Of a DNA stretch of 12,257 nt, positions 6,181-11,855 are shown piece by piece. Every line of letters begins with the position of its first letter. The first letter of the stretch is position 1. The stretch comes from Bacillota bacterium (GTDB taxonomy: Bacteria > Bacillota > Bacilli > Thermoactinomycetales > DSM-44946). The notes under the pieces were generated by a model, which was not told the DNA's origin, searched no databases, and saw nothing but the letters and a program-made list of their open reading frames with translations. The position numbers were made by a program, and so were the translations under genes. The stretch spans positions 1 through 12,257 of the forward strand of contig JAJYSD010000005.1 of NCBI GenBank assembly GCA_021793745.1, written 5' to 3'.

Positions 6181-6926
6181 CATTTGACGAAGCCGATTAC
6201 ATTGCCGGTACTTTTTTTCGCGGGCATGCGCCGCTTCCGCTTTTCGGCGATAAATTTGGCGATGGATTCGGGATGTGGATGGGTCCATTCCGGCGGGGCA
6301 TACCCGTGAGGGGGATGGGAAATGTAGTAGTCCAAAATGTTTTCCAATAGCTCCTCAAAGGGGTGGATGGGGATTCGATCCCGAAGGAGGAGTTTGATCA
6401 CCGACCAGAGGAGGCCCGGTGTCATTCCCCGTTCCTTCAGCTCGTCGACCAGTTCGGGGACGTGGGATCGCGCCTGTTTCAGCCAGCGGACCGCCAGCTC
6501 GTAGGTGAAGAGCTCATCCACCCGGGAGTGGAGGATGTGGCGCAGGTGGGCGGTGATGATCTCCCGGGCCGTTTCCCCCTCGCCCTCTGTCCAATACCCT
6601 TCGACCCGTTTCATCGGGTGAATGGCGGGTCGATCGGACTCCTGTTGGGTGGAGAATCGCAGCGGCGGATACAGCTCGCCGTCGGCCACCCGCCTGCCCC
6701 GGATGCGGATGACATAACGGTTCGGCTCCTCGGCGGAACCGGTTTTAATCCGGACGGCGGGCAGATAGACCCCTCGCTCCTGGAGAACCGATTTCCGCAG
6801 GCTCTGGATGGTCGCGGCAAAGTCGGATTCTTTCATCAAGTATTCGTATAAGGCCGGCCCGATCTCCAGCCGGATGGTTTCTGCCTTTTGATCCGTATAG
6901 GCATCGGACAGATTCCAGTCTGCCAT
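6180..6926 (-). CDS. Free-standing FHIPEP (FlhA cytoplasmic domain-like) protein
   Basis: This 248-aa soluble protein reads like the cytoplasmic part of FlhA/YscV (FHIPEP family), the export-gate protein of flagellar and type III secretion. Residues 17-85 fit the first FlhA-C subdomain: IRLEIGPALYEYL, then SLRKSVLQERGVYLPAVRI, then RYVIRIRGRRVADGELYP. Residues about 120-200 fit the helical region: REIITAHLRHIL, DELFTYELAVRWL, VPELVDELKERG, LLLRDRIPIHPFEELLENI. The eight-helix membrane domain and the last FlhA-C subdomain are missing. In their place is a His/Pro-rich stretch (203-220) and a basic tail (KRKRRMPAKK). A GGAGGAATTCC SD precedes the ATG at 6926. There is no flagellar or secretion gene nearby. 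It has its own terminator; its promoter is unclear (AT-rich TATATTATAT near 6995-7005). Function unknown; it may bind export-chaperone-like partners. Confidence 0.78.
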   Translation of the reverse strand: MADWNLSDAYTDQKAETIRLEIGPALYEYLMKESDFAATIQSLRKSVLQERGVYLPAVRIKTGSAEEPNRYVIRIRGRRVADGELYPPLRFSTQQESDRPAIHPMKRVEGYWTEGEGETAREIITAHLRHILHSRVDELFTYELAVRWLKQARSHVPELVDELKERGMTPGLLWSVIKLLLRDRIPIHPFEELLENILDYYISHPPHGYAPPEWTHPHPESIAKFIAEKRKRRMPAKKSTGNVIGFVK

Positions 6927-7048
6927 GGAATTCCTCCTTCCTTGCGCAGGTGCGCCAGCCGGTTTCCGAAGGAAATGCCGATCCTATCATCTCTATATAA
7001 TATACCCGGACGCCGTCGCCGGAGATCTTTCGCGAGTCGAGCGTTTCC

Positions 7049-7783
7049 TCAATCGGAGGCTTCTCTTTTTCGAAGGAGCAATGATCGGATCTCTTCCAGG
7101 ACCGGCATCTCCTTGCGCTCCTCGTCGGTAACCCGTTCCCAGTCGATCCCGGAGGGCTTGGGGTACGGGGTGCGGGTGGCCATCGTTTCCCGTTCGGTCA
7201 CAATCCAATCGACGGCGAGGTCGAAGGGCTCAAAGGGAATCTCCTCCTCCACCACCTGGATGGAATGGACCGTGGTGACCACAGGGACGGGAGGATTGCC
7301 CAACTCCCGCAGGATGGCGTATTCCCGGTCGGCGTACCCTTCCCCTTTTCCCAGCCGCCGCCCGTCCCGATGGACGGCGACGGAGCCGACGACGATCAGA
7401 TCGACGGCGGGGAGTTCCGACAGGGGCAGTTCCCGGCCGTATTCCCGAAGCCGAGAAAGACTGGCAGCCCGGCGTTCTTCGCCGGGGGGAACCCATTCGG
7501 GACGCACCTGGATGAACCCGGCCTTTAGACGAGGCGTAGGGACGAGCAGCGTCTTTCCGTCCTTCAGCACCTGGGCGCGGAGGGGGAGTTGGGGCGAATC
7601 CGGATTCACTTTCACCGTTCGCGCCGTTTGGTAGGCTTCCAACTGCGTGACGCGGTGGGCCGCCTGTTCAGCCCCCTGAAAATTGGGAATCCGCCCGGTC
7701 AAGGGCAGGGGAAAACGGCCGACACGGGCCTCTTCCATCGCCTTCCATACGCGCATGCGGATTGCCTGCTTGTCCGGGGCCAT
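7049..7783 (-). CDS. 5-formyltetrahydrofolate cyclo-ligase family protein (MTHFSD-like branch)
   Basis: This belongs to the family of ATP-dependent 5-formyl-THF cyclo-ligases (methenyl-THF synthetases), cytosolic folate one-carbon enzymes. It has 244 aa, longer than the roughly 180-200 aa of ordinary bacterial enzymes. Landmarks: GRIPNFQGAEQAA (30-42), LLVPTPRLKAGF (79-90), VDLIVVGSVAVHRDGRRLGKGEGYADREYAIL (near 128-158, split here as the nucleotide/folate-binding region), and TTVHSIQVVEEEIP (170-183). The usual GGGYYDR loop is replaced by GKGEGYADRE, as in archaeal and MTHFSD-type members, so the true substrate is uncertain. Start: ATG at 7783 with a GAGGAGGCG SD at 7791-7799 overlapping the yfhH stop; an in-frame ATG at 7813 would overlap yfhH and lacks an SD. 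It is the second gene of an operon with yfhH. Confidence 0.82.
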   Translation of the reverse strand: MAPDKQAIRMRVWKAMEEARVGRFPLPLTGRIPNFQGAEQAAHRVTQLEAYQTARTVKVNPDSPQLPLRAQVLKDGKTLLVPTPRLKAGFIQVRPEWVPPGEERRAASLSRLREYGRELPLSELPAVDLIVVGSVAVHRDGRRLGKGEGYADREYAILRELGNPPVPVVTTVHSIQVVEEEIPFEPFDLAVDWIVTERETMATRTPYPKPSGIDWERVTDEERKEMPVLEEIRSLLLRKREASD

Positions 7784-7796
7784 CCTCGACGCCTCC

Positions 7797-8114
7797 TCAA
7801 TCCACCGGTTCATCCGGTTTCAGAATCCCGATCGGCAGGGCGACGGATTCGGCTTCCCCTTCCCAGTGTCCCCAGGCCATAACCCCCCTGAGGTATTCCA
7901 CCAAAAAGGGTTTATCGGATCCTTCCGCCTTGTATCTGCGGCCGGGTTTGATTTGATGCGGATCCATCAGGTAGGACTTGGCCATATTGAGCCGTTGACG
8001 GAGGATCTCCTGTTCGCTGAGGAGACCTTTTCTCTGCGCCCGTTTCCATTCTTCTTCTAGGCGCCCGATCTCCCGCCGGAGTTCCTCCTCATTCATTTCA
8101 CTGAATAGGCGCAT
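7797..8114 (-). CDS. yfhH: YfhH family protein (DUF1811)
   Basis: This 105-aa cytosolic protein matches the DUF1811/YfhH family found in Bacillales; its function is not established. The N-terminal half is a charged helical segment (MNEEELRREIGRLEEEWKRA). It is followed by RQRLNMAKSYLMDPHQIKPG, the best-conserved stretch compared with B. subtilis YfhH. A small beta-rich region comes next (YKAEGSDKPFLVEYLRGVMAWGHW) and then ALPIGILKP near the end. A CGGAGGATTGAC SD precedes the ATG at 8114. It is first in an operon with the cyclo-ligase-like gene, 13 nt downstream, and has its own promoter at 8147-8175. Confidence 0.9.
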   Translation of the reverse strand: MRLFSEMNEEELRREIGRLEEEWKRAQRKGLLSEQEILRQRLNMAKSYLMDPHQIKPGRRYKAEGSDKPFLVEYLRGVMAWGHWEGEAESVALPIGILKPDEPVD

Positions 8115-8146
8115 GTCAATCCTCCGGGTTTTTATCGCTGCATGTT

Positions 8147-8175
8147 ATGATAGTATATTGGACGCTATTCCTCAA
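8147..8175 (-). promoter_or_regulatory. Promoter of the yfhH operon
   Basis: On the minus strand TTGAGG (8170-8175) and TATCAT (8147-8152) are 17 bp apart, 4/6 and 5/6 matches. The leader would be about 25 nt. Its -35 overlaps that of the divergent promoter at 8172-8200. Confidence 0.55.
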
Positions 8176-8200
8176 CACCGGCGCAGGGGCGTGGTAAAAT
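8172..8200 (+). promoter_or_regulatory. Promoter of the metalloenzyme operon (extended -10)
   Basis: A TAAAAT -10 box (8195-8200) is preceded by TGG, an extended -10, with a weak -35 TCAACA (8172-8177) at 17 bp. A start near 8207 gives a leader of about 30 nt. It shares its -35 bases with the opposite promoter. Confidence 0.55.
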
Positions 8201-8235
8201 AGAAAGATAACCGACAGTGGGAAGTGAGGATCTGG

Positions 8236-9141
8236 ATGTCGGTCATCATGCTGTTTATCGACGGAGTCGGTCTGGGTGACGAAATTCCCGACAACCCGTG
8301 GTTCACGGTGCCGACGCCCCATCTGGACCGGATCTTGGACGGGCATTCGCTCACGAAAAGCGCTGTCGGCCGCCCAACGGAGTCGACGCTTCTGATCGAA
8401 ACGGATGCGACGTTGGGTGTCGCCGGTCTGCCCCAAAGCGCTACGGGACAAGCGACCATTTTTACCGGCCGGAATGCCCCCGCGGCGATGGGAAGGCACC
8501 TGAGCGGATTGCCCTTCCGAAGGCTGCGGGAATGGGTGAAGCGGGATAATGTGTACCTGCAGTTTGAACGCCGCGGAAAAAAGGCCACGTTTCTCAACAG
8601 TTATTCGGAGGAGTATTTCAACCTCCCAACGACGCGCCGGGGTTGGGTTTCCGTATCGACGGCGGCCATCCAGAGCGCCCGCGAACCGCTGCGGATGATG
8701 GAGGACTTGCTCTCCGGTCGCGCGGTTTATCATGATCTTACCCGCCGAACGCTGGTGGGACGCCATCCGGGCATATCGGAAATCGCTCCGGAGGAGGCGG
8801 CCCATCACCTGTTGGAGACGGCATGGGATTACGATTTGGCCGTCCATGAGTTTTTTCTGAGCGATTTGGCGGGACACAGGCAGGATACCGAATTGATCTC
8901 CTGGGTCGTGACGACCTACGATCGCTTTCTCGGTGAATTGATCCGTCAAAGGCGGAAAGATGACGTGGTGGTTCTGGTGAGCGATCACGGAAACAGTGAG
9001 GACTTTCGGGTCAAAACCCACACGATGAATCCGGTTCCCACGATGATCATCGGTCCCCCCGGCCGATTGGATGCCATCGATACCGAGGGATGGGACCTGA
9101 CGGCGATCGCTCCGCTGCTGATCCAAATGGCTGGGGGCTGA
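8236..9141 (+). CDS. Metalloenzyme of the alkaline phosphatase/iPGM superfamily (core domain only)
   Basis: This 301-aa cytosolic metal-dependent phospho-transfer enzyme has the fold of phosphopentomutase and cofactor-independent phosphoglycerate mutase. The whole two-metal set is visible: Asp9 (FIDGVGLG), nucleophile Ser68 (SATGQATIFTG, matching the SxVGH position of iPGM), Asp210 and His214 (SDLAGHR), Asp250 and His251 (SDHGNSED), and His262 (THTMNPVP). It is far shorter than the roughly 510-aa iPGM because the inserted mutase domain is absent. It may therefore be a phosphatase or phosphodiesterase; the substrate is unknown. Start: ATG at 8236 with SD GAGGA 5 nt upstream; an in-frame GTG at 8224 would add four residues but lacks a good SD. 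It heads a three-gene operon. Confidence 0.85.
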   Translation: MSVIMLFIDGVGLGDEIPDNPWFTVPTPHLDRILDGHSLTKSAVGRPTESTLLIETDATLGVAGLPQSATGQATIFTGRNAPAAMGRHLSGLPFRRLREWVKRDNVYLQFERRGKKATFLNSYSEEYFNLPTTRRGWVSVSTAAIQSAREPLRMMEDLLSGRAVYHDLTRRTLVGRHPGISEIAPEEAAHHLLETAWDYDLAVHEFFLSDLAGHRQDTELISWVVTTYDRFLGELIRQRRKDDVVVLVSDHGNSEDFRVKTHTMNPVPTMIIGPPGRLDAIDTEGWDLTAIAPLLIQMAGG

Positions 9142-9163
9142 ACGAGGTGGAAGGGGAGAGAGA

Positions 9164-9550
9164 ATGACCAAACGCTACATTCCCCGGGTGCAGGAGGCGG
9201 CCATTCCCGAAGATGGGGCATGGGCGGAATTGGGGAACGAGAATGTGCTCGTCTTGTCGATCCCCGAGTGGGGGGACGTGGTGGAGCGCCCCTCCAGGGG
9301 ATATCGTTACGCCTGGTTGTATGACCGGGAAAAAAGGACGTATATTTTCTGCTTCCGTCTGGAGGACGGGACGGAAAAGGCCATCGCCTTTCCGAAGGAT
9401 CACGCGGGATTGCTTCTCCAGGACGGGCGCGCCTACGAGCCCTTTTCCTTTCTGATCACATCCCGTCCGCTGGCGGAGGCGGATGACGACAGCCCGTCGC
9501 TTCTCCTTCGAAAAGTGAAGCTGGTTCGTCACCCGGAGGCGGGTTGGTGA
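9164..9550 (+). CDS. 128-aa protein of unknown function
   Basis: A well-supported gene with no family I recognise. An AGGGGAGAGAG SD precedes the ATG, and it starts 22 nt after the metalloenzyme gene in the same operon. The protein is soluble, with many aromatic residues and short beta-like stretches (NVLVLSIPEWGDVVE, YRYAWLYDREKRTYIFCFRL, KAIAFPKDHAGLLLQDG). It has one cysteine and no signal peptide or membrane helix. Its end overlaps the next small gene by GTGA. Conserved context with the metalloenzyme would suggest a shared job, but the sequence does not say which. Confidence 0.8.
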   Translation: MTKRYIPRVQEAAIPEDGAWAELGNENVLVLSIPEWGDVVERPSRGYRYAWLYDREKRTYIFCFRLEDGTEKAIAFPKDHAGLLLQDGRAYEPFSFLITSRPLAEADDDSPSLLLRKVKLVRHPEAGW

Positions 9551-9696
9551 ACGGGAGCATGAGCCGTGATGCGATGAAAAACCACCGGAGGGGCGAGAAA
9601 CGGGTCGCCGGGGATCCGGGCTGGGTAATGCCTTGGATCGATCCGGAAACGAGGCGGGATATGCTCCTCCGGTTGGGTGTGGGAACTTTTCCTTGA
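9547..9696 (+). CDS. 49-aa GTG-start small protein, translationally coupled
   Basis: GTG at 9547-9549 overlaps the TGA (9548-9550) of the 128-aa gene, a typical coupling arrangement. A CGGAGG SD lies 7 nt before the GTG. The product is a basic 49-aa protein: N-terminus MNGSMSRDAMKNHRRGEKR, core GWVMPWIDPETRRDMLLRLG. No family is recognised. The frame ends at TGA 9694-9696, just before a hairpin. An internal ATG (9559) has a worse SD position, so GTG is chosen. It has no stop-free length to argue for it; the SD and overlap are the evidence. Confidence 0.62.
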   Translation: MNGSMSRDAMKNHRRGEKRVAGDPGWVMPWIDPETRRDMLLRLGVGTFP

Positions 9697-9720
9697 AGGA
9701 CTGAAGCCGAGAAGGGTCTT

Positions 9721-9750
9721 CGGGGACGGTTATTCCGCGTCCCCGGGGGC
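9721..9750. terminator. Hairpin between convergent genes
   Basis: CGGGGACG (9721-9728) and CGTCCCCG (9738-9745) form a perfect 8-bp stem with a 9-nt loop, between the end of the metalloenzyme operon (9696) and the end of the L,D-transpeptidase gene (9756). The T tract is weak on the plus side (GGGGCCCTTTT) and absent on the minus side, so its efficiency is uncertain. Confidence 0.5.
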
Positions 9751-9755
9751 CCTTT

Positions 9756-10166
9756 TCACTGCGGAAGGGGATCCGCATCGGAGGTGTGGCTCCTGTCGGA
9801 AACGCCTGCGGGCCCCTCCTGGATGATCACCTGGGTGCCGATGCCCACCCGTCTGCCCAAATCCTCCACATCCTCGTTGTGCATGCGGATGCATCCCCTG
9901 GAAACCATCTGTCCGATGGAGTCCGGCCGGTTGGTTCCGTGGATCCCGTATCCCGGCCGGCTTAACCCCATCCACAGGGTTCCGTATGCACTCAAGGGAC
10001 CGCCGGGCCAGGAGTAGGGGTAGGGAACCTTGTTGATGATGGTATACCTGCCGGTGGGGGTTCGGGAAGCGATCCGGCCGATGCCGACGGGATAGGAGCG
10101 GATCAGACGGCTCCCCTCGAACAGATACAATCGGCGTTGGGACAGGGAAACGACGATGCGGGGCAT
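9756..10166 (-). CDS. L,D-transpeptidase (YkuD domain)
   Basis: A cell-wall enzyme family that makes 3-3 peptidoglycan cross-links or attaches proteins through a catalytic cysteine. This copy is 136 aa, essentially one YkuD domain: VVSLSQRRLYLFEGSRLIRS (5-24), SRTPTGRYTI (34-43), GIHGTNRPDSIG with His76, and SRGCIRMHNED with catalytic Cys92. No signal peptide, LysM or membrane helix is seen, so export is unexplained, as for other minimal members. Start: ATG at 10166 with an AAGGAG SD 9 nt upstream. An in-frame ATG at 10190 (MGKKECGF) would place that SD inside the gene and is less likely. The SD lies inside a long hairpin (10167-10218). It follows a 90-aa unknown gene and is probably co-transcribed with it. 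Confidence 0.9.
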   Translation of the reverse strand: MPRIVVSLSQRRLYLFEGSRLIRSYPVGIGRIASRTPTGRYTIINKVPYPYSWPGGPLSAYGTLWMGLSRPGYGIHGTNRPDSIGQMVSRGCIRMHNEDVEDLGRRVGIGTQVIIQEGPAGVSDRSHTSDADPLPQ

Positions 10167-10218
10167 AAAACCACACTCCTTTTTTCCCATCCTATGGTGA
10201 AAAGGAGTGTTTGGTTTT
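10167..10218 (-). promoter_or_regulatory. Hairpin that buries the ribosome binding site of the L,D-transpeptidase gene
   Basis: On the minus strand ACACTCCTTTT (10200-10210) pairs perfectly with AAAAGGAGTGT (10173-10183). After a 2-nt bulge (10211-10212), AAAACC (10213-10218) pairs with GGTTTT (10167-10172). The 17-bp stem contains the whole AAGGAG SD (10176-10181) and ends at the base before the ATG. The loop is 16 nt and can form a small inner stem (CCAT/ATGG). It could act as a translation switch, or as an intrinsic terminator for the upstream gene or for plus-strand read-through (seven T's follow on the plus strand, 10215-10221). Confidence 0.6.
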
Positions 10219-10235
10219 TTTAAGGCCGGTTTCCC

Positions 10236-10508
10236 TTAAAATTCGTCGTAATCATGGGGATATTCCTCGGGCGGTTCCAGGCTTTCCCCCTTCAGCCGGT
10301 CTAACAGCTGTTTGTACTGATCGGATCGGGCATAGGGGGGTTGTGTCTCAATCACCCTTTGCAGTGCCCGAATCACCAGCATGCGCTCTTCAGGGTCGAG
10401 GAACAAGGGTGTCCCCTCCTCGGCGACCGGTTTTTTTCTTAGTCTTCCCCGGATGGGACGGCTCAAATACTGGAAGAAACCATTTTTGGAAATACTTTCA
10501 TATAACAT
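10236..10508 (-). CDS. 90-aa protein of unknown function
   Basis: This small soluble protein has a basic N-terminal half (LSRPIRGRLRKKP), a predicted helical middle (LDPEERMLVIRALQRVIE) and a Pro/Glu/Asp/Tyr-rich acidic end (EPPEEYPHDYDEF). No family is recognised and no membrane or export signal is visible. The ATG at 10508 has only a poor SD, and no promoter is obvious in the 22 bp before the divergent gene at 10531. The frame is preferred over the plus-strand frames because its composition is protein-like and it lies head to tail with the L,D-transpeptidase gene. Confidence 0.6.
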   Translation of the reverse strand: MLYESISKNGFFQYLSRPIRGRLRKKPVAEEGTPLFLDPEERMLVIRALQRVIETQPPYARSDQYKQLLDRLKGESLEPPEEYPHDYDEF

Positions 10509-10530
10509 CCTGGGATAATGGGGGAATATC

Positions 10531-10866
10531 GTGAACGGCTTGTTGAAATTTCTTCTCTACAGCGCCATTCTGTACGGTGTGGACTTCCTATCCGCCGAAT
10601 TCCACTATGAGCCCCGGTGGCTTCCTGGGCTGGTGGCCCTGTTTTTGGCCATTGTCGGTCACTTTGCGGATCGCTGGGTATTGCCCCGGACCGGGGACCC
10701 CCTGGCGGTACTGTTGGGGGGCGGCTTTATGGTCTTCACCATTTGGGGGGCCTCTTTTCTGTTTCCCGGGTCCGAGGTGACCCCGGACGCGGCCTTGCTG
10801 GCCGGGGTTTTGCTGGGAATCACGGAATACGGCATGCACCGGCTTGTTTTGGGCTATGGAAAATGA
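10531..10866 (+). CDS. DUF2512-like small integral membrane protein
   Basis: This 111-aa protein has four hydrophobic helices at about 4-20, 31-48, 57-78 and 86-107. The motif HFADRWVLPRTGDPLAV (44-60) between helices 2 and 3 resembles the YndM/DUF2512 family of Bacillales (a D-x-x-[IVL]-LPR-x-G-[ND] pattern after helix 2). Its function is not established. Start: GTG at 10531 with a GGGGGA sequence 5-6 nt upstream; no in-frame ATG is available. It is divergent from the 90-aa gene by only 22 bp, so its promoter must overlap that gene's start, and I do not see a good one. A clear terminator follows at 10885-10908. Confidence 0.72.
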   Translation: MNGLLKFLLYSAILYGVDFLSAEFHYEPRWLPGLVALFLAIVGHFADRWVLPRTGDPLAVLLGGGFMVFTIWGASFLFPGSEVTPDAALLAGVLLGITEYGMHRLVLGYGK

Positions 10867-10884
10867 AGCGGCATGTCGGCTGCC

Positions 10885-10908
10885 AAGCCTCGGTATGCGA
10901 GGTTTTTT
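10885..10908 (+). terminator. Rho-independent terminator of the DUF2512-like gene
   Basis: CCTCG (10888-10892) pairs with CGAGG (10898-10902) around GTATG, extended by A-T and G-T pairs, followed by six T's (10903-10908). Confidence 0.75.
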
Positions 10909-10955
10909 GAGGCGCACAGATGCGGTGCCCGTTACGGTGATGAAGTCGACCCGAT

Positions 10956-10967
10956 GGAGAGCTCTCC
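10956..10967. repeat. 12-bp perfect palindrome upstream of the ThuA operon promoter
   Basis: GGAGAGCTCTCC is a perfect palindrome ending 12 bp before the -35 box at 10980. Its place fits an activator or repressor binding site for the sugar-type operon that follows. A second short dyad, CCGC-TG-GCGG (10984-10993), overlaps the -35 and spacer. Confidence 0.4.
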
Positions 10968-10979
10968 TTAGGGGAACAA

Positions 10980-11009
10980 TTGACCGCTGGCGGGAAATAT
11001 TGATACAAT
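10980..11009 (+). promoter_or_regulatory. Sigma-A promoter of the ThuA-oxidoreductase operon
   Basis: TTGACC (10980-10985, 5/6) and TACAAT (11004-11009, 5/6) are 18 bp apart, with an extended -10 TG at 11001-11002. Transcription would start near 11016, leaving an unusually long leader of about 190 nt. Confidence 0.75.
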
Positions 11010-11207
11010 ATATAATGAATTTATTAAAAATTTTAACATATATCCGGGCATTGGCAAAGGAAAGGGCTGTGTGCAGATGAATGCGGGATGATTGGCCAGC
11101 TCCGCCCGATTCATCCCTTTGGCGGAAGTGTTTGCCGTAAAAGGAGTGTATCCCCCGGGCCCTTGTGACCGATCCGTCGCCATGAGGATGAGAGGAGGGG
11201 CATCGAC
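11010..11207 (+). other. Long 5' leader before the ThuA-domain gene
   Basis: This roughly 190-nt untranslated stretch is AT-rich at first (to about 11045), then GC-rich. It holds an inverted repeat, GGGATGA (11085-11091) and TCATCCC (11111-11117), with a 19-nt loop. A GC-rich patch (11150-11162) follows. No known riboswitch or T-box is recognised. A 21-codon frame at 11015-11080 begins at the predicted transcription start without an SD and is not called. The SD of the next gene is AGGAGGGG at 11193-11200. Confidence 0.45.
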
Positions 11208-11855
11208 ATGAAAAAGGCGCTGATCTTTCAGGGAGGATGGCCGGGGCACCATCCGGAGGAAGTGGCTAACATGTTGGAGGAATGGCTGACCGGTGAGGGC
11301 ATCGATGTGGAAGTGGCGGACACCCTGAACTGTTTGCTGGACCGGGACAAGCTTTTGCAGATGGACCTCGTCATTCCCAACTGGACCATGGGCCGCATCG
11401 GGGATGAAGCGCTGCAAAATTTGATGGAGGCCGTGGAGCGGGGGGCCGGCCTCGCCGGCCTTCACGGGGGCATGGGGGACGCCTTCCGGGAGGCCCCCGG
11501 CTTTCAATATATGGTGGGAGGCCAGTTCGTCGCTCATCCGGGAGGGGATTCCGTCGCCTATCCGGTGCGCATCGCGGACCGCCACCATCCGATCACCCAG
11601 GGATTGACCAGCTTTGATGTGGTCTCTGAACTGTACTACATGCACGTTGATCCGGCCATCCGGGTGCTGGCGGAGACGACGGCCCACAACGGATCGGCGA
11701 TGCCGGTGGCCTGGACCAAATCATACGGGGCAGGACGGGTTTTTTACTGCTCCCTCGGTCACACGCCGGATGTTCTCCGCATGGAGCCGGTGAAAACCAT
11801 GGTGATCCGGGGCATGAAGTGGGCCGCCCGGACGGGAAAGGAGGGGCACCGGTGA
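11208..11855 (+). CDS. ThuA-domain protein (trehalose-utilization-like, glutamine amidotransferase-like fold)
   Basis: This 215-aa cytosolic protein belongs to the ThuA family (class I glutamine amidotransferase-like fold without the catalytic Cys). Landmarks: MKKALIFQGGWPGHHPEEVA at the N-terminus, LVIPNWTMGRI (54-64), the glycine-rich GLAGLHGGMGDAF (81-93) where amidotransferases have the nucleophile elbow, GGQFVAHPGG (104-113), and AGRVFYCSLGHTPDVL (174-189). In rhizobia ThuA works with the oxidoreductase ThuB on 3-keto sugar derivatives of trehalose and related disaccharides. Here a Gfo/Idh/MocA oxidoreductase overlaps its end by GTGA, which suggests the same kind of pair. The ATG has an AGGAGGGG SD 7 nt upstream. 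The exact sugar is unknown. Confidence 0.88.
   Translation: MKKALIFQGGWPGHHPEEVANMLEEWLTGEGIDVEVADTLNCLLDRDKLLQMDLVIPNWTMGRIGDEALQNLMEAVERGAGLAGLHGGMGDAFREAPGFQYMVGGQFVAHPGGDSVAYPVRIADRHHPITQGLTSFDVVSELYYMHVDPAIRVLAETTAHNGSAMPVAWTKSYGAGRVFYCSLGHTPDVLRMEPVKTMVIRGMKWAARTGKEGHR

Noticed and set aside
8116..9171. A 351-codon minus-strand frame across the metalloenzyme gene
   Set aside because: The plus-strand protein has the complete metal-binding motif set; the minus frame has no recognisable features and would run through both promoters.
10167..10221. Reading the hairpin at the L,D-transpeptidase start as a plain plus-strand terminator
   Set aside because: The geometry fits (seven T's follow), but the nearest plus-strand genes end at 9696 with their own hairpin, so no plus transcript is expected here. 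Kept as an alternative in the feature entry.
11015..11080. A 21-codon leader peptide frame (MNLLKILTYIRALAKERAVCR shortened: starts MNLLKIL) after the ThuA operon promoter
   Set aside because: Its ATG lies at the predicted transcription start with no SD, and there is no attenuator-like terminator after it.
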